64,000 nucleotides of DNA, taken from the NCBI GenBank assembly GCA_035450685.1, contig DAOTNF010000004.1, positions 69,617 to 133,616 on the forward strand. Reading direction: 5' to 3'. This DNA comes from Syntrophosphaera sp035450685 (GTDB taxonomy: Bacteria; Cloacimonadota; Cloacimonadia; Cloacimonadales; Cloacimonadaceae). The notes below the pieces were generated by a model. That model saw only the letters and a list, made by a program, of their open reading frames with translations. It was not told the DNA's origin and made no database searches. Each line of letters starts with the position of its first letter. Position 1 is the first letter of the stretch. The translations under genes and the position numbers were made by a program. Of the stretch, positions 18,503 to 25,913 are shown in pieces.

Positions 18503-18858
18503 GAGCGGGTTCTGGAAAGCTCCACCTCCACCGATCTCAGGCTGCCCGGGATGGGTACAGAGGGTTTCTGGATGCACAGCGTCACTTGCTGGATCAGCGG
18601 AAAGTCAGCCAGCAGTTTGGTGGCCAGTGTGTTGGCGCAATCTTCAAGCAGCAGAAACTGGTGAGTTTCCATCACTGTTTTGATTTCCTGGTAAACTTTA
18701 GTATAATCTATGGTATCTTCCAGGCGTCTGATACGGTCGTCAATCCGGGGATCTGTAAAGAGTTGTGCTGTCACTATAAAGCGCTGTCCCAGTTTCCGTT
18801 CTTCATCGTGAAGTCCGTGAAAACCATAAAAAACCATCTCATTCAACCTGATGATCAT
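18499..18858 (-). CDS. folB: Dihydroneopterin aldolase
   Basis: 119 residues. 'VFYGFHGLHDEERKLGQRF' near the N-terminus with the active-site Glu, 'TIDYTKVYQEI', 'LLEDCANTLA' and a lysine in 'IQKPSVPIPG'. Cleaves dihydroneopterin to hydroxymethyldihydropterin and glycolaldehyde. Overlaps folK by 4 bp downstream and the RseC-like gene by 4 bp upstream. No folP or folE in the window. Confidence 0.95.
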   Translation of the reverse strand: MIIRLNEMVFYGFHGLHDEERKLGQRFIVTAQLFTDPRIDDRIRRLEDTIDYTKVYQEIKTVMETHQFLLLEDCANTLATKLLADFPLIQQVTLCIQKPSVPIPGSLRSVEVELSRTRS

Positions 18859-19265
18859 AATTTCCTTCCTATGCTTACCTGCATTTTACCGCCAATCTTT
18901 CTATCAAACAACCTGACAATATAAAAACTAAGCGCCATGGCTCCGAAAGCAATAAGGATAGATGGCAGTTCTGACAGACTGCGGGAAGCCAGCCAATAAC
19001 CAAAAAAAAGAAAGGTCAGAGGCAGCAGAAACACCAATATGGCAGATAATACCCGGTTGCCGGGAGCAATATTCAATTGCACCAGATCGCCTTCCTGTAG
19101 CCGTAGATCGGTGATTATCTCAAACACCGCGGGAGTGCTTTTGGCAAAACACATACCTTGCATGGAGCAGCTCTTGCAGCCTCCGCCCCGCGTAACTTCC
19201 ACTTTTACCCGGCTTCCTCGCACCTCAATCACGGTGCCCACGTCTTCCGGCAGTTCTTCTTTCAT
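18855..19265 (-). CDS. RseC/SoxR-reducer family membrane protein
   Basis: 136 residues. A small N-terminal beta domain carries the cysteine cluster 'GGGCKSCSMQGMCF' (about 28-41), followed by two membrane helices ('VLSAILVFLLPLTFLFFGYWL' region and 'ILIAFGAMALSFYIVRLF'). This is the RseC/Rnf-associated family, linked to Rnf/SoxR reduction and sigma-E control in Proteobacteria. No rnf genes are nearby, so the role here is open. ATGA overlap with folB; 4 bp after the heptose adenylyltransferase gene. Confidence 0.88.
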   Translation of the reverse strand: MKEELPEDVGTVIEVRGSRVKVEVTRGGGCKSCSMQGMCFAKSTPAVFEIITDLRLQEGDLVQLNIAPGNRVLSAILVFLLPLTFLFFGYWLASRSLSELPSILIAFGAMALSFYIVRLFDRKIGGKMQVSIGRKL

Positions 19266-19269
19266 CCCT

Positions 19270-19761
19270 TCACTTCCTTGCCTGGCTGCCTGCTGCCAAC
19301 CGGGCCAGTATCGCGCTGCTGGAAAGCCCTTCCTTAAAAGCCAGGCTGTGGACTACACCGCCCCTGCTCAAGACAAAATCCGAGCCTACTATATCTTTCA
19401 CTGCCCAATCTCCGCCTTTTACAAGGACATCCGGGCAGATCAATTCTATCAGTTCAGATGGCGTATCCTGTTCAAAGATCACCACGCAATCCACGCATTC
19501 CAGGGCTGCCAAAACCAAAGCTCGTTCTTGCTGGGGGATGACCGGGCGACTGTCGCCCTTGAGCCTGGACACGCTGGAATCGCTGTTGAGCCCGACAATG
19601 AGACGGTCTCCCAGTTCGCGGGCTTCTTCCAGATAGCATACATGGCCTGCATGCAGGATATCGAAGCAGCCGTTGGTAAACACTATTTTGCTCCCCTGCT
19701 TGCGCCAGCTTTCAAGCAGAGAGGGAAGCTCTTGCCAGGTTTTGATCTTAGCGCTGCTCAT
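19270..19761 (-). CDS. rfaE2: D-glycero-beta-D-manno-heptose 1-phosphate adenylyltransferase
   Basis: 163 residues, cytidylyltransferase-like fold: 'VFTNGCFDILHAGHVCYLEEA' (HxGH, about 27-47), 'GLNSDSSVSRLKGDSRP', 'LVKGGDW'. Makes ADP-heptose from heptose-1-phosphate and ATP for the LPS inner core. In Enterobacteria this is the C-terminal half of HldE; here it is a separate gene overlapping the kinase gene by 14 bp. Confidence 0.94.
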   Translation of the reverse strand: MSSAKIKTWQELPSLLESWRKQGSKIVFTNGCFDILHAGHVCYLEEARELGDRLIVGLNSDSSVSRLKGDSRPVIPQQERALVLAALECVDCVVIFEQDTPSELIELICPDVLVKGGDWAVKDIVGSDFVLSRGGVVHSLAFKEGLSSSAILARLAAGSQARK

Positions 19762-20719
19762 TGTAGCTCTTCAGCAGTTCGTCCGGGCCTACGCTGGCTG
19801 TGCCCACGATGCCGCAGGCGACTCCGGCGGCGTGATTTGCCACTTTTGCCGCAAGATGGATATCCGCGCCGCTCACGTAAGCCAGGGTCAGAGCGCTGAT
19901 GACGGTGTCGCCGGCTCCGGAAACGTCAAACACTTCCCGAGCCGCGGTGGGCAGGTGCCTGGCTTGTTTGCCGCCGTCGAAAACATACATTCCCAGACTG
20001 CCTCTGGTCACAATCAGGTTTTTGATCTGCATCTCGCTGCGCAATTGGCTGGCAGCAGCCAGAAACTCGTCCTCGCTTTCAAATTCCATATCCAGAATGT
20101 CCTGCAATTCGCGGAAATTGGGTTTGAAGATATCCACTCCCCGATACTGCCTGAAATTCCTATGTTTGGGATCAACGGCCACTGGAATGCCCAGACTTTT
20201 TGCCAGTTCCAAAGCCCCGGAGATCACCTCTCTGGTCAATACCCCCTTGTTGTAATCTTCAATAATCAGCGCCTGGCAGCCGGGAAGAAGCCTGCGCAAG
20301 CTGTCAAGGAGGGCTGTCCGGGCTTCGTTTCCCAGGTCAATTTGGGTCTCGCGGTCGATACGTACGATCTGCTGGTTCGTTGCTACGATCCTGGTCTTCA
20401 GGGTTGTCTTTCTGTCCGGATCGGCGATCAAACCGTCAGTTGCCAGGCCTTTGCGCTCCATTATCTGTTTCAGGTCTTGCGCCGCGCTGTCCCTGCCGGT
20501 CACGCCAAGCAAGATTGCATCCCCGCCCAGGGATTTTACGTTCAACGCAGCGTTTGCGGCGCCACCCAGGCGGAACTCCTCTTTCTGAGCTTCCAGGACA
20601 GGCACGGGCGCTTCGGCGGAAATGCGCTCCACCTTGCCCCAGATGTAATGATCCAGCATGATGTCGCCCAGAACGAGGACGCGTTGCTTGCCAAACTTGG
20701 CCAGAAACTCCCTGATCAT
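19748..20719 (-). CDS. rfaE1: D-glycero-beta-D-manno-heptose-7-phosphate kinase
   Basis: 323 residues from ATG 20719, which overlaps the purF stop (ATGA) and has GGAG just upstream. PfkB-type kinase: 'VLVLGDIMLDHYIWG', 'ISAEAPVPVLE', 'RLGGAANAALNVKSLGGD', and the C-terminal 'DVSGAGDTVISAL' with catalytic Asp. Phosphorylates heptose-7-phosphate at C1, the step before the adenylyltransferase downstream. Evidence that the cell makes heptose-containing LPS. Confidence 0.94.
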   Translation of the reverse strand: MIREFLAKFGKQRVLVLGDIMLDHYIWGKVERISAEAPVPVLEAQKEEFRLGGAANAALNVKSLGGDAILLGVTGRDSAAQDLKQIMERKGLATDGLIADPDRKTTLKTRIVATNQQIVRIDRETQIDLGNEARTALLDSLRRLLPGCQALIIEDYNKGVLTREVISGALELAKSLGIPVAVDPKHRNFRQYRGVDIFKPNFRELQDILDMEFESEDEFLAAASQLRSEMQIKNLIVTRGSLGMYVFDGGKQARHLPTAAREVFDVSGAGDTVISALTLAYVSGADIHLAAKVANHAAGVACGIVGTASVGPDELLKSYNEQR

Positions 20720-22083
20720 GATTTCTCCAGTGGATACTGGCCGTTGAAGCAGGCGTAGCAATACTCGTCCGGACTGTGCAGGCAAGCTCTCAGTTCATCC
20801 AGTTCCAGGTGCTTGAGGCTGTCAACCCCCGTCCGTTGCCGGATTTCTTCCAGGCTGAAGCGGTTTGCCACCAGTTCTTCGGGATGGGGCGTATCGATGC
20901 CGTAATGGCAGGAATGGCACACCTGGGGCGAGCCGATGCGCAGGTGTATCTCAGCCGCTCCGGCTCTTTTGATTATCTTCACTATCTTGCGGATGGTGGT
21001 TCCCCTCACGATTGAGTCGTCAATCAACACCACTCTTTTGCCTTCAAAGAAGTTGGGCAGGGCGTTGAATTTCTGATGCACGCTCTCGTCGCGGATGGTC
21101 TGTTCCGGTTTGATAAAGGTTCGTCCGACATAGTGGTTGCGGATCAGGCCTATGGAAAGTGGGATGCCTTTTTCTGCCGCGTATCCCACCCCGATAAAGT
21201 TAGACGAGTCCGGCACGGGCACCACGCAGTCCGCCTGCAGATCGGGGTCTTTTTGGGCAAGCCGGGCACCGATCTTTTCCCTCACGTCAAACACGTTTTC
21301 GCCAAAATGGAAACTGTCCGGACGCGAGAAATAGATGTGTTCAAAACTGCAATAGGCATTTCTGTGCCGTTCCCGGTAAAGATTGGGATCGTTTTCCATC
21401 ACTGTGGTTCCCTCGCTGTTTACCCTGATGATTCCGGCTGGAGGCACTTCCCGCCGCTCCAGTACACCCAGGATATCCAGGACGCAGCTTTCAGAGGCTA
21501 CCACCACAGCCCCGTCCCGGGTTTTGCCCCACACCATGGGCCGGATGCTGAGCGGATCGCGAAACATGTAGAGTTCGCTGCGGGTGCAGAATACGCTGGA
21601 ATACGCGCCTTTGATATCGCGCATCAACAGGCGGATGGCGTCAGCGATTTCCCGTCCCTGGGAGATTTGCCAGGCAATGTATTTGACCAGCAGCTCGCCA
21701 TCGTTGTCGCTGTTGAAATAGACGTTTTCCGCTTCCAGTTTGGCCCTTACGGCGGCATAGTTGACGAGGTCGCCATTGCTGGCCAGGGCGTAGGAAGGGC
21801 CAAAGAGGGTCTCCACCAGGTGGGGTTGCGAGTTGAAGCTGGTGGCGCTGCCTTTGGTGGGATAGCGGACATGGCCGATAGCCAGGCTGCCGGGCAGGGA
21901 ATCCAGCACATCTTCGTGGAAAACATCCTTCACCAGGCCCATGCTCTTGTGCAGCCTCACCACCTTGCCATCGCTCACAGCCATGCCGCAGCTTTCCTGG
22001 CCCCGGTGTTGCTCGGTAAACAGCCCCAGTGTCGCAAGATTGGCAGCTTCAGGGCTGCCGAATACGCCTATGATCCCGCACAT
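20716..22083 (-). CDS. purF: Amidophosphoribosyltransferase
   Basis: 455 residues. Cys2 after the initiator Met is the glutaminase nucleophile ('CGIIGVFG'), with no propeptide. 'QHRGQESCG', 'GHVRYPTKG', and the PRPP loop 'VVLIDDSIVRGTTIRKI' (about 340-356) are all present. First committed step of purine synthesis: PRPP plus glutamine to phosphoribosylamine. Coupled to plsY (TGATG, one-base overlap) and to the heptose kinase (4 bp). Confidence 0.97.
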   Translation of the reverse strand: MCGIIGVFGSPEAANLATLGLFTEQHRGQESCGMAVSDGKVVRLHKSMGLVKDVFHEDVLDSLPGSLAIGHVRYPTKGSATSFNSQPHLVETLFGPSYALASNGDLVNYAAVRAKLEAENVYFNSDNDGELLVKYIAWQISQGREIADAIRLLMRDIKGAYSSVFCTRSELYMFRDPLSIRPMVWGKTRDGAVVVASESCVLDILGVLERREVPPAGIIRVNSEGTTVMENDPNLYRERHRNAYCSFEHIYFSRPDSFHFGENVFDVREKIGARLAQKDPDLQADCVVPVPDSSNFIGVGYAAEKGIPLSIGLIRNHYVGRTFIKPEQTIRDESVHQKFNALPNFFEGKRVVLIDDSIVRGTTIRKIVKIIKRAGAAEIHLRIGSPQVCHSCHYGIDTPHPEELVANRFSLEEIRQRTGVDSLKHLELDELRACLHSPDEYCYACFNGQYPLEKS

Positions 22084-22742
22084 CAGCTTTTCCCTTTGCC
22101 GGAAAAATCCAGCTTGTTCTCACGCTTTTCAAGCAAGCGCAGAATGTTTTCCTGATGCTTGTAGATGATCAGCGCCGCCACCACCATGGTGAACCACGGA
22201 ATGGAAGGAGCTCCGGAATGATACCAGTTCCAAAAGAATTGAGCCAGGCAGAGAAAAAGCACCCCGGTCACGGATGCCAGGGAAACATAGCGGGTGAGAG
22301 CCACGATCAGCACAAAGAATATCAGGGTGGCAAAAAGCGGAACGGGAGCCGCATAGATGAACACGCCCGCTGCAGTGGCAACGCCTTTGCCTCCCTTTCC
22401 TCCCAGAAAGATGGAGTACATGTGCCCCAAAATGACCATCAGGGCAGGCAACAGAGCCACGAATGGATCGATGGGGCTATCGAACAGGGCGGGAAAACAG
22501 GCGGGGATCACGCGCAGGCAGAGCCAGGCCACGCAGAAGCCTTTGAGAAGGTCAAACAGCAGCACCAGGACTCCGGTTCCCGCGCCAAACTGGCGCAGGG
22601 CGTTGGTGGCTCCGATATTTCCGCTGCCGCCGCTACGGATGTCCTTGCGGTGCAACAGCCTGCCAAGCAGGTAACCGAAGGGGACGCTGCCGAGCAGATA
22701 GCTGGCGGCGCATACGATTAGCCAGAGAAGCGGGAAAGTCAT
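22083..22742 (-). CDS. plsY: Acyl-phosphate glycerol-3-phosphate acyltransferase
   Basis: 219 residues with five to six membrane helices. PlsY motifs 'LLGSVPFGYLLGRL', 'SGNIGATNALRQFG' and 'GHMYSIFLGGKGGKGVATAAG'. Inner-membrane enzyme that acylates glycerol-3-phosphate using acyl-phosphate (from PlsX, not in the window). Overlaps der by 4 bp and purF by 1 bp. Confidence 0.96.
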   Translation of the reverse strand: MTFPLLWLIVCAASYLLGSVPFGYLLGRLLHRKDIRSGGSGNIGATNALRQFGAGTGVLVLLFDLLKGFCVAWLCLRVIPACFPALFDSPIDPFVALLPALMVILGHMYSIFLGGKGGKGVATAAGVFIYAAPVPLFATLIFFVLIVALTRYVSLASVTGVLFLCLAQFFWNWYHSGAPSIPWFTMVVAALIIYKHQENILRLLEKRENKLDFSGKGKS

Positions 22743-24076
22743 TGTTCCAACTCGCTTTCTTTTTTACCTTTAAAAATTAACTTGATGCTCACGCCTTCGA
22801 AGGAGAACATGTCCCTGATCTGATTTTGCAGGTAGCGGCGGTAGTTCTCGCTCACCAGGGCGGGCTGATTGCAGAAAAAGACGAAGGTGGGGGGCTTGAC
22901 CGCCGCCTGGGTCACATAGTGGATCTTGACATGCTTGCCCGTTTTGTGTGTGGGTGGGCGGCGCTCCACAACCTGTTCCATAAAGCGGTTCAGTTCGCTG
23001 GTGCTGATCCTCTTTTTGCTTTCTTCCTCGATCTTGACCACCATTTCCATCACCCGGTTGATGCGCTGGCCTGTTTTGGCGGAGATGAACAGCACCGGAG
23101 CGTATTGCAAAAATGGCATCTCCTCGTGCAGGCTGGCTATGAACCTGCCGGTGCTGCCGCTGTCCTTTTCCACCAGATCCCATTTGTTGAAGACCACCAT
23201 CACTTCCTTGTGCCTGCGTTTGGCGTAGGAGGCGATCTTCACATCCTGGGCGGAAAGGGGCTCATCGGCAGCCAGCACGATAACCACCACATCCGAGCGG
23301 TCAACCGCTTCGATGGTGCGCATCACGCTGTAATATTCCACTCCATAGTTGACCTTGGTCTTGCGCCGCAGTCCTGCTGTGTCGATCAAGATATATTCGT
23401 TTCCATGATAGCGGAAGACACTGTCGATGGCATCCCTCGTGGTGCCGGGCACATCTGTCACGATCTGTTTTTCCTGCCCCAAAAGCAGGTTGACGATGGA
23501 GGACTTGCCCACATTGGGTTTGCCTACCACGGCTATCTTGATGCGTTCATCGGCGGGTTCATCCGCCGCGGCTTGGGTATCCGGCATCAGTTTGAGCAGC
23601 TCATCCAGGAAGTTTCCGGTGTTGCGTCCGTGACTGGCTGAGATGGGGAAGGGGTCGCCATAGCCAAGCTGCAAAAAGTCGTAGAGTTCCCACTCAAACT
23701 TCTCGCTGTCTGTTTTGTTGGCTACCAGCATCACCTTATCCCGGTGGGGATAGAGGATGCGGGCTATCTCGCGGTCGATGTCGGTGCTTCCGGTTTGAGC
23801 GTCCACCATAAAGATGATCAGGTCGGATTCATCGATGGCCAGGATGGCCTGATGCCGGATCATCTTGTCCATCGCTTCGCCGCTGTCAAAAACAATGCCT
23901 CCGGTATCCACCAGCTTGAAAACCTTGCCGTTCCATTCCACGTCTTCATATTTGCGGTCTCGCGTGATACCCGCTTCCGGATCCACAATAGCCACCCGCT
24001 TACGGCATAAGCGGTTGAATAACGTGGATTTGCCCACGTTGGGGCGTCCCACTATGGAGACAACGTGTTTCCTCAT
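22739..24076 (-). CDS. der: Ribosome biogenesis GTPase Der (EngA)
   Basis: 445 residues with two G domains: P-loops 'GRPNVGKSTLFN' (about 10) and 'GKPNVGKSSIVN' (about 185), switch/G3 'DTGG' and 'DTAG', G4 'NKTD' and 'NKWD', and a C-terminal KH-like domain ending with a charged tail. Acts in 50S subunit assembly. First gene of the long minus-strand run; a TTGACA lies about 60 bp upstream. Confidence 0.97.
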   Translation of the reverse strand: MRKHVVSIVGRPNVGKSTLFNRLCRKRVAIVDPEAGITRDRKYEDVEWNGKVFKLVDTGGIVFDSGEAMDKMIRHQAILAIDESDLIIFMVDAQTGSTDIDREIARILYPHRDKVMLVANKTDSEKFEWELYDFLQLGYGDPFPISASHGRNTGNFLDELLKLMPDTQAAADEPADERIKIAVVGKPNVGKSSIVNLLLGQEKQIVTDVPGTTRDAIDSVFRYHGNEYILIDTAGLRRKTKVNYGVEYYSVMRTIEAVDRSDVVVIVLAADEPLSAQDVKIASYAKRRHKEVMVVFNKWDLVEKDSGSTGRFIASLHEEMPFLQYAPVLFISAKTGQRINRVMEMVVKIEEESKKRISTSELNRFMEQVVERRPPTHKTGKHVKIHYVTQAAVKPPTFVFFCNQPALVSENYRRYLQNQIRDMFSFEGVSIKLIFKGKKESELEQ

Positions 24077-24111
24077 TGTGCTTTTCTCATTTCAAGCTGA
24101 TTTTTGGCGCA

Positions 24112-24139
24112 AGTCTTTTCTCAGCCGCTATTTTGTCAA
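24112..24139 (-). promoter_or_regulatory. Possible promoter of the der-to-ctp run
   Basis: Minus-strand TTGACA (24134-24139) with a 16-bp gap to AAGACT (24112-24117), a poor -10. Listed because the exact -35 hexamer sits in the only sizeable gap before the 17-gene run. Confidence 0.3.
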
Positions 24140-24206
24140 TGGCTTAGTGCTTCACGCGGTTGGATGGCACGCCAGGGGGATTCAGGTTTTGCCAAAGCGC
24201 CTGGAT

Positions 24207-25274
24207 TCAGGAGCAGACCTCAGCCGCCAGGCCGCCTGCGGTGAGCTGGGAAAGATAGAGGTCAGGGCAGGCGTTGATTTCCAGGATCACCGGCCCGTTG
24301 ACCGACACCGCCACGTCCCATCCTGCGAATTCCAGTTCGTGGAAGGCGTGGCATGCTCTTTCAACCAGGTTTTTCAGCTCCTGCCAATGCTCCACCGTCA
24401 CGTCTTCGAAGCGGATTCCGCTGTTGGGATGCGCCTCATAACTCAGCGTGTCGTAAAAAGCTGTGCCCACCCTGTCCAGTCTGCCAGTTTCCAGATTCAC
24501 ATTCAAAGCCAGGCCGCCCTTGTGCATATTGTCCACAACCTGGCCGTCCCTGCCAAAGCGGATGCTGGCGGCGAGTATCTTTGCCTGGCCACGCCGGTAG
24601 CGGCTCAGCACCCTGATCGAGTTTACGGAATCGGGATAGACCCGGCTCAGGGACTCGCATTGCTCAACGCCAGGCTGCAGGATGAACGGGCGTTTTCCGC
24701 AGCGCTGCCTGATCTGTTGCGCAGATAGTATCTCACCGCCGTGTTTGAAGTTGCCATCGGCATTGAGGTCGTAGGCAAAGATATCCGTGCCAAGCCTGCC
24801 CATACTGTATTTGAGGATCAATCTGCCTGATTTCTGGCTTTGGATCAGGACGTCGGCGGCGCTGTCCGTCAGAGGCTGGCCATCCGCGCCGTAAAAGCGT
24901 CTTCCCCTGTATTTGAGGATTATGCCCGGATGCGGAAGGCCATAGCGTTCCATCAGGTCTGCAAATAGGCTTTTATCCCTGCAGATGATGCTGTAATTGT
25001 GGGGAGTGTGGGCTCGTTGCGAAATCCTCCACCAAGTGGTGGGAGGCACGTAGCTCTTCATTTGGGCAAGGCTGAGCTGGCAGTCCTTCGCGAACATCCG
25101 GTGCTGGAAATACTGCTGGGGAAATGCGCGCCAATGCAGGCTGAGGGCCAGGAATTCCCAGATCTGCCGCGCCAATGGTTTGCGTGGCTTCACCATCCTG
25201 TAGCTGTCAACGCACTCCCCCAATATGGAGTAGAACCCCTTTATCCTTTCAACGTAAGCTTTGATTATATACAT
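24207..25274 (-). CDS. Sugar-transfer-associated ATP-grasp family protein
   Basis: 355 residues. The C-terminal two thirds has ATP-grasp features: a lysine strand 'SGRLILKYSMGRLGTDIF', 'PFILQPGVEQCESLSRV', the variable 'DSVNSIRVLSRYR', and the Mg-binding end 'GWDVAVSVNGPVILEINACPDL'. This matches the ATPgrasp_ST group found with sugar transferases and capsule genes, ligating an unknown carboxylate to an unknown acceptor. N-terminal 100 residues are helical and specific to the group. It stands alone here, between der and a repeat island. Family call moderately firm; substrate unknown. Confidence 0.75.
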   Translation of the reverse strand: MYIIKAYVERIKGFYSILGECVDSYRMVKPRKPLARQIWEFLALSLHWRAFPQQYFQHRMFAKDCQLSLAQMKSYVPPTTWWRISQRAHTPHNYSIICRDKSLFADLMERYGLPHPGIILKYRGRRFYGADGQPLTDSAADVLIQSQKSGRLILKYSMGRLGTDIFAYDLNADGNFKHGGEILSAQQIRQRCGKRPFILQPGVEQCESLSRVYPDSVNSIRVLSRYRRGQAKILAASIRFGRDGQVVDNMHKGGLALNVNLETGRLDRVGTAFYDTLSYEAHPNSGIRFEDVTVEHWQELKNLVERACHAFHELEFAGWDVAVSVNGPVILEINACPDLYLSQLTAGGLAAEVCS

Positions 25275-25375
25275 GCTGTTCCCTGTCGCTTTTTCTTTGG
25301 CAAGCCATGGTTGCTCATCTTTTCCACCGCTTGGGTTCAGTCAAGAAAAACCGCATCACTTCAGTTTTAAATATT

Positions 25376-25427
25376 GTCCACGAATTACACGAATTATAAA
25401 GGGTGGAAAGGTGAAATGGTGGAAAGG
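25376..25427. repeat. CACGAATTACACGAATTA repeat followed by GGTGGAAAGG repeat
   Basis: 25376-25399 reads CCACGAATTACACGAATTATAA; 25402-25427 reads GGTGGAAAGGTGAAATGG and then TGGAAAGG. The first motif recurs at 25527 and 42735; the second at 43167-43200, 63711-63744 and, reversed, 29114-29131. Confidence 0.65.
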
Positions 25428-25460
25428 AGCCCTGAAAACAAGCACCCCAGACCATACTCC

Positions 25461-25520
25461 GTGTCATCCCGGGCAGACGGGGCCCCTCTGGGGTGGCTGA
25501 CCCGGGATCCAGTCTTTTAG
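25461..25520 (+). repeat. Palindromic repeat family B, copy 1
   Basis: GTGTCATCCCGGG ... CCCGGGATCCAGTCTTTTAG. Stem ATCCCGGG/CCCGGGAT. The loop contains GGGGCCCCTCTGGGGTGG. Confidence 0.75.
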
Positions 25521-25526
25521 AAACGC

Positions 25527-25606
25527 CCACGAATTACACGAATTAACACGAATTATAAGAACAGGATTGGGGCAAGTGTCCAGCCAAAAAACAACCACCC
25601 GATACC
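25527..25606. repeat. CACGAATTACACGAATTA-GTGTCCAGCC repeat
   Basis: CACGAATTACACGAATTAAC, then ACGAATTATAAGAACAGGAT, then AAGTGTCCAGCC and an A-rich stretch. The same order of words recurs at 42735-42795. Confidence 0.65.
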
Positions 25607-25633
25607 GAAACAAAGCCCCCCAGACTACCAACC

Positions 25634-25672
25634 GTGTCATCACGGCCTGAGAGCTGTGATCCAGTCTTTTAG
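25634..25672 (+). repeat. Palindromic repeat family B, copy 2
   Basis: GTGTCATCACGGC-CTGAGA-GCTGTGATCCAGTCTTTTAG. Stem ATCACGGC/GCTGTGAT with one G-T pair. Confidence 0.75.
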
Positions 25673-25718
25673 AAACAACCACCCGACCCCGAAACAAACC
25701 ACACCAAACCATAAAACT

Positions 25719-25756
25719 GTGTCATCACGGCCTGCGAGCCGTGATCCAGTCTTTTA
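25719..25756 (+). repeat. Palindromic repeat family B, copy 3
   Basis: GTGTCATCACGGC-CTGCGA-GCCGTGATCCAGTCTTTTAA. Perfect stem ATCACGGC/GCCGTGAT, shortest form of the family. Confidence 0.75.
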
Positions 25757-25802
25757 AAAACAATCACCCGACCACAAAACAAAGCGCATCAGACACCAAC
25801 CC

Positions 25803-25889
25803 GTGTCATCCCGGGCAAGCCGGGGTCCTCGACGGATCGGCAACGATCCGTTGGGGTGAGATAGCTTGCCCCGGGATCCAGTCTTTTAA
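25803..25889 (+). repeat. Palindromic repeat family B, copy 4, with nested hairpin
   Basis: Outer stem ATCCCGGGCAAGC / GCTTGCCCCGGGAT. The loop carries a second perfect hairpin ACGGATCG-GCAA-CGATCCGT between GGGGTCCTCG and TTGGGGTGAG. Ends in GATCCAGTCTTTTAAG. Confidence 0.8.
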
Positions 25890-25913
25890 GGCTTCAAACA
25901 ACCACCATAAACA

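Larger units (their letters stand above)
25275..25913. other. Repeat island 1 (non-coding)
   Basis: About 640 bp without a supportable gene. It holds one copy each of the GGTGGAAAGG repeat and two CACGAATTACACGAATTA repeats (25376 and 25527), and four successive copies of palindromic family B, all in the same orientation and downstream of the beta-helix gene, where they could also act as terminators. Confidence 0.7.
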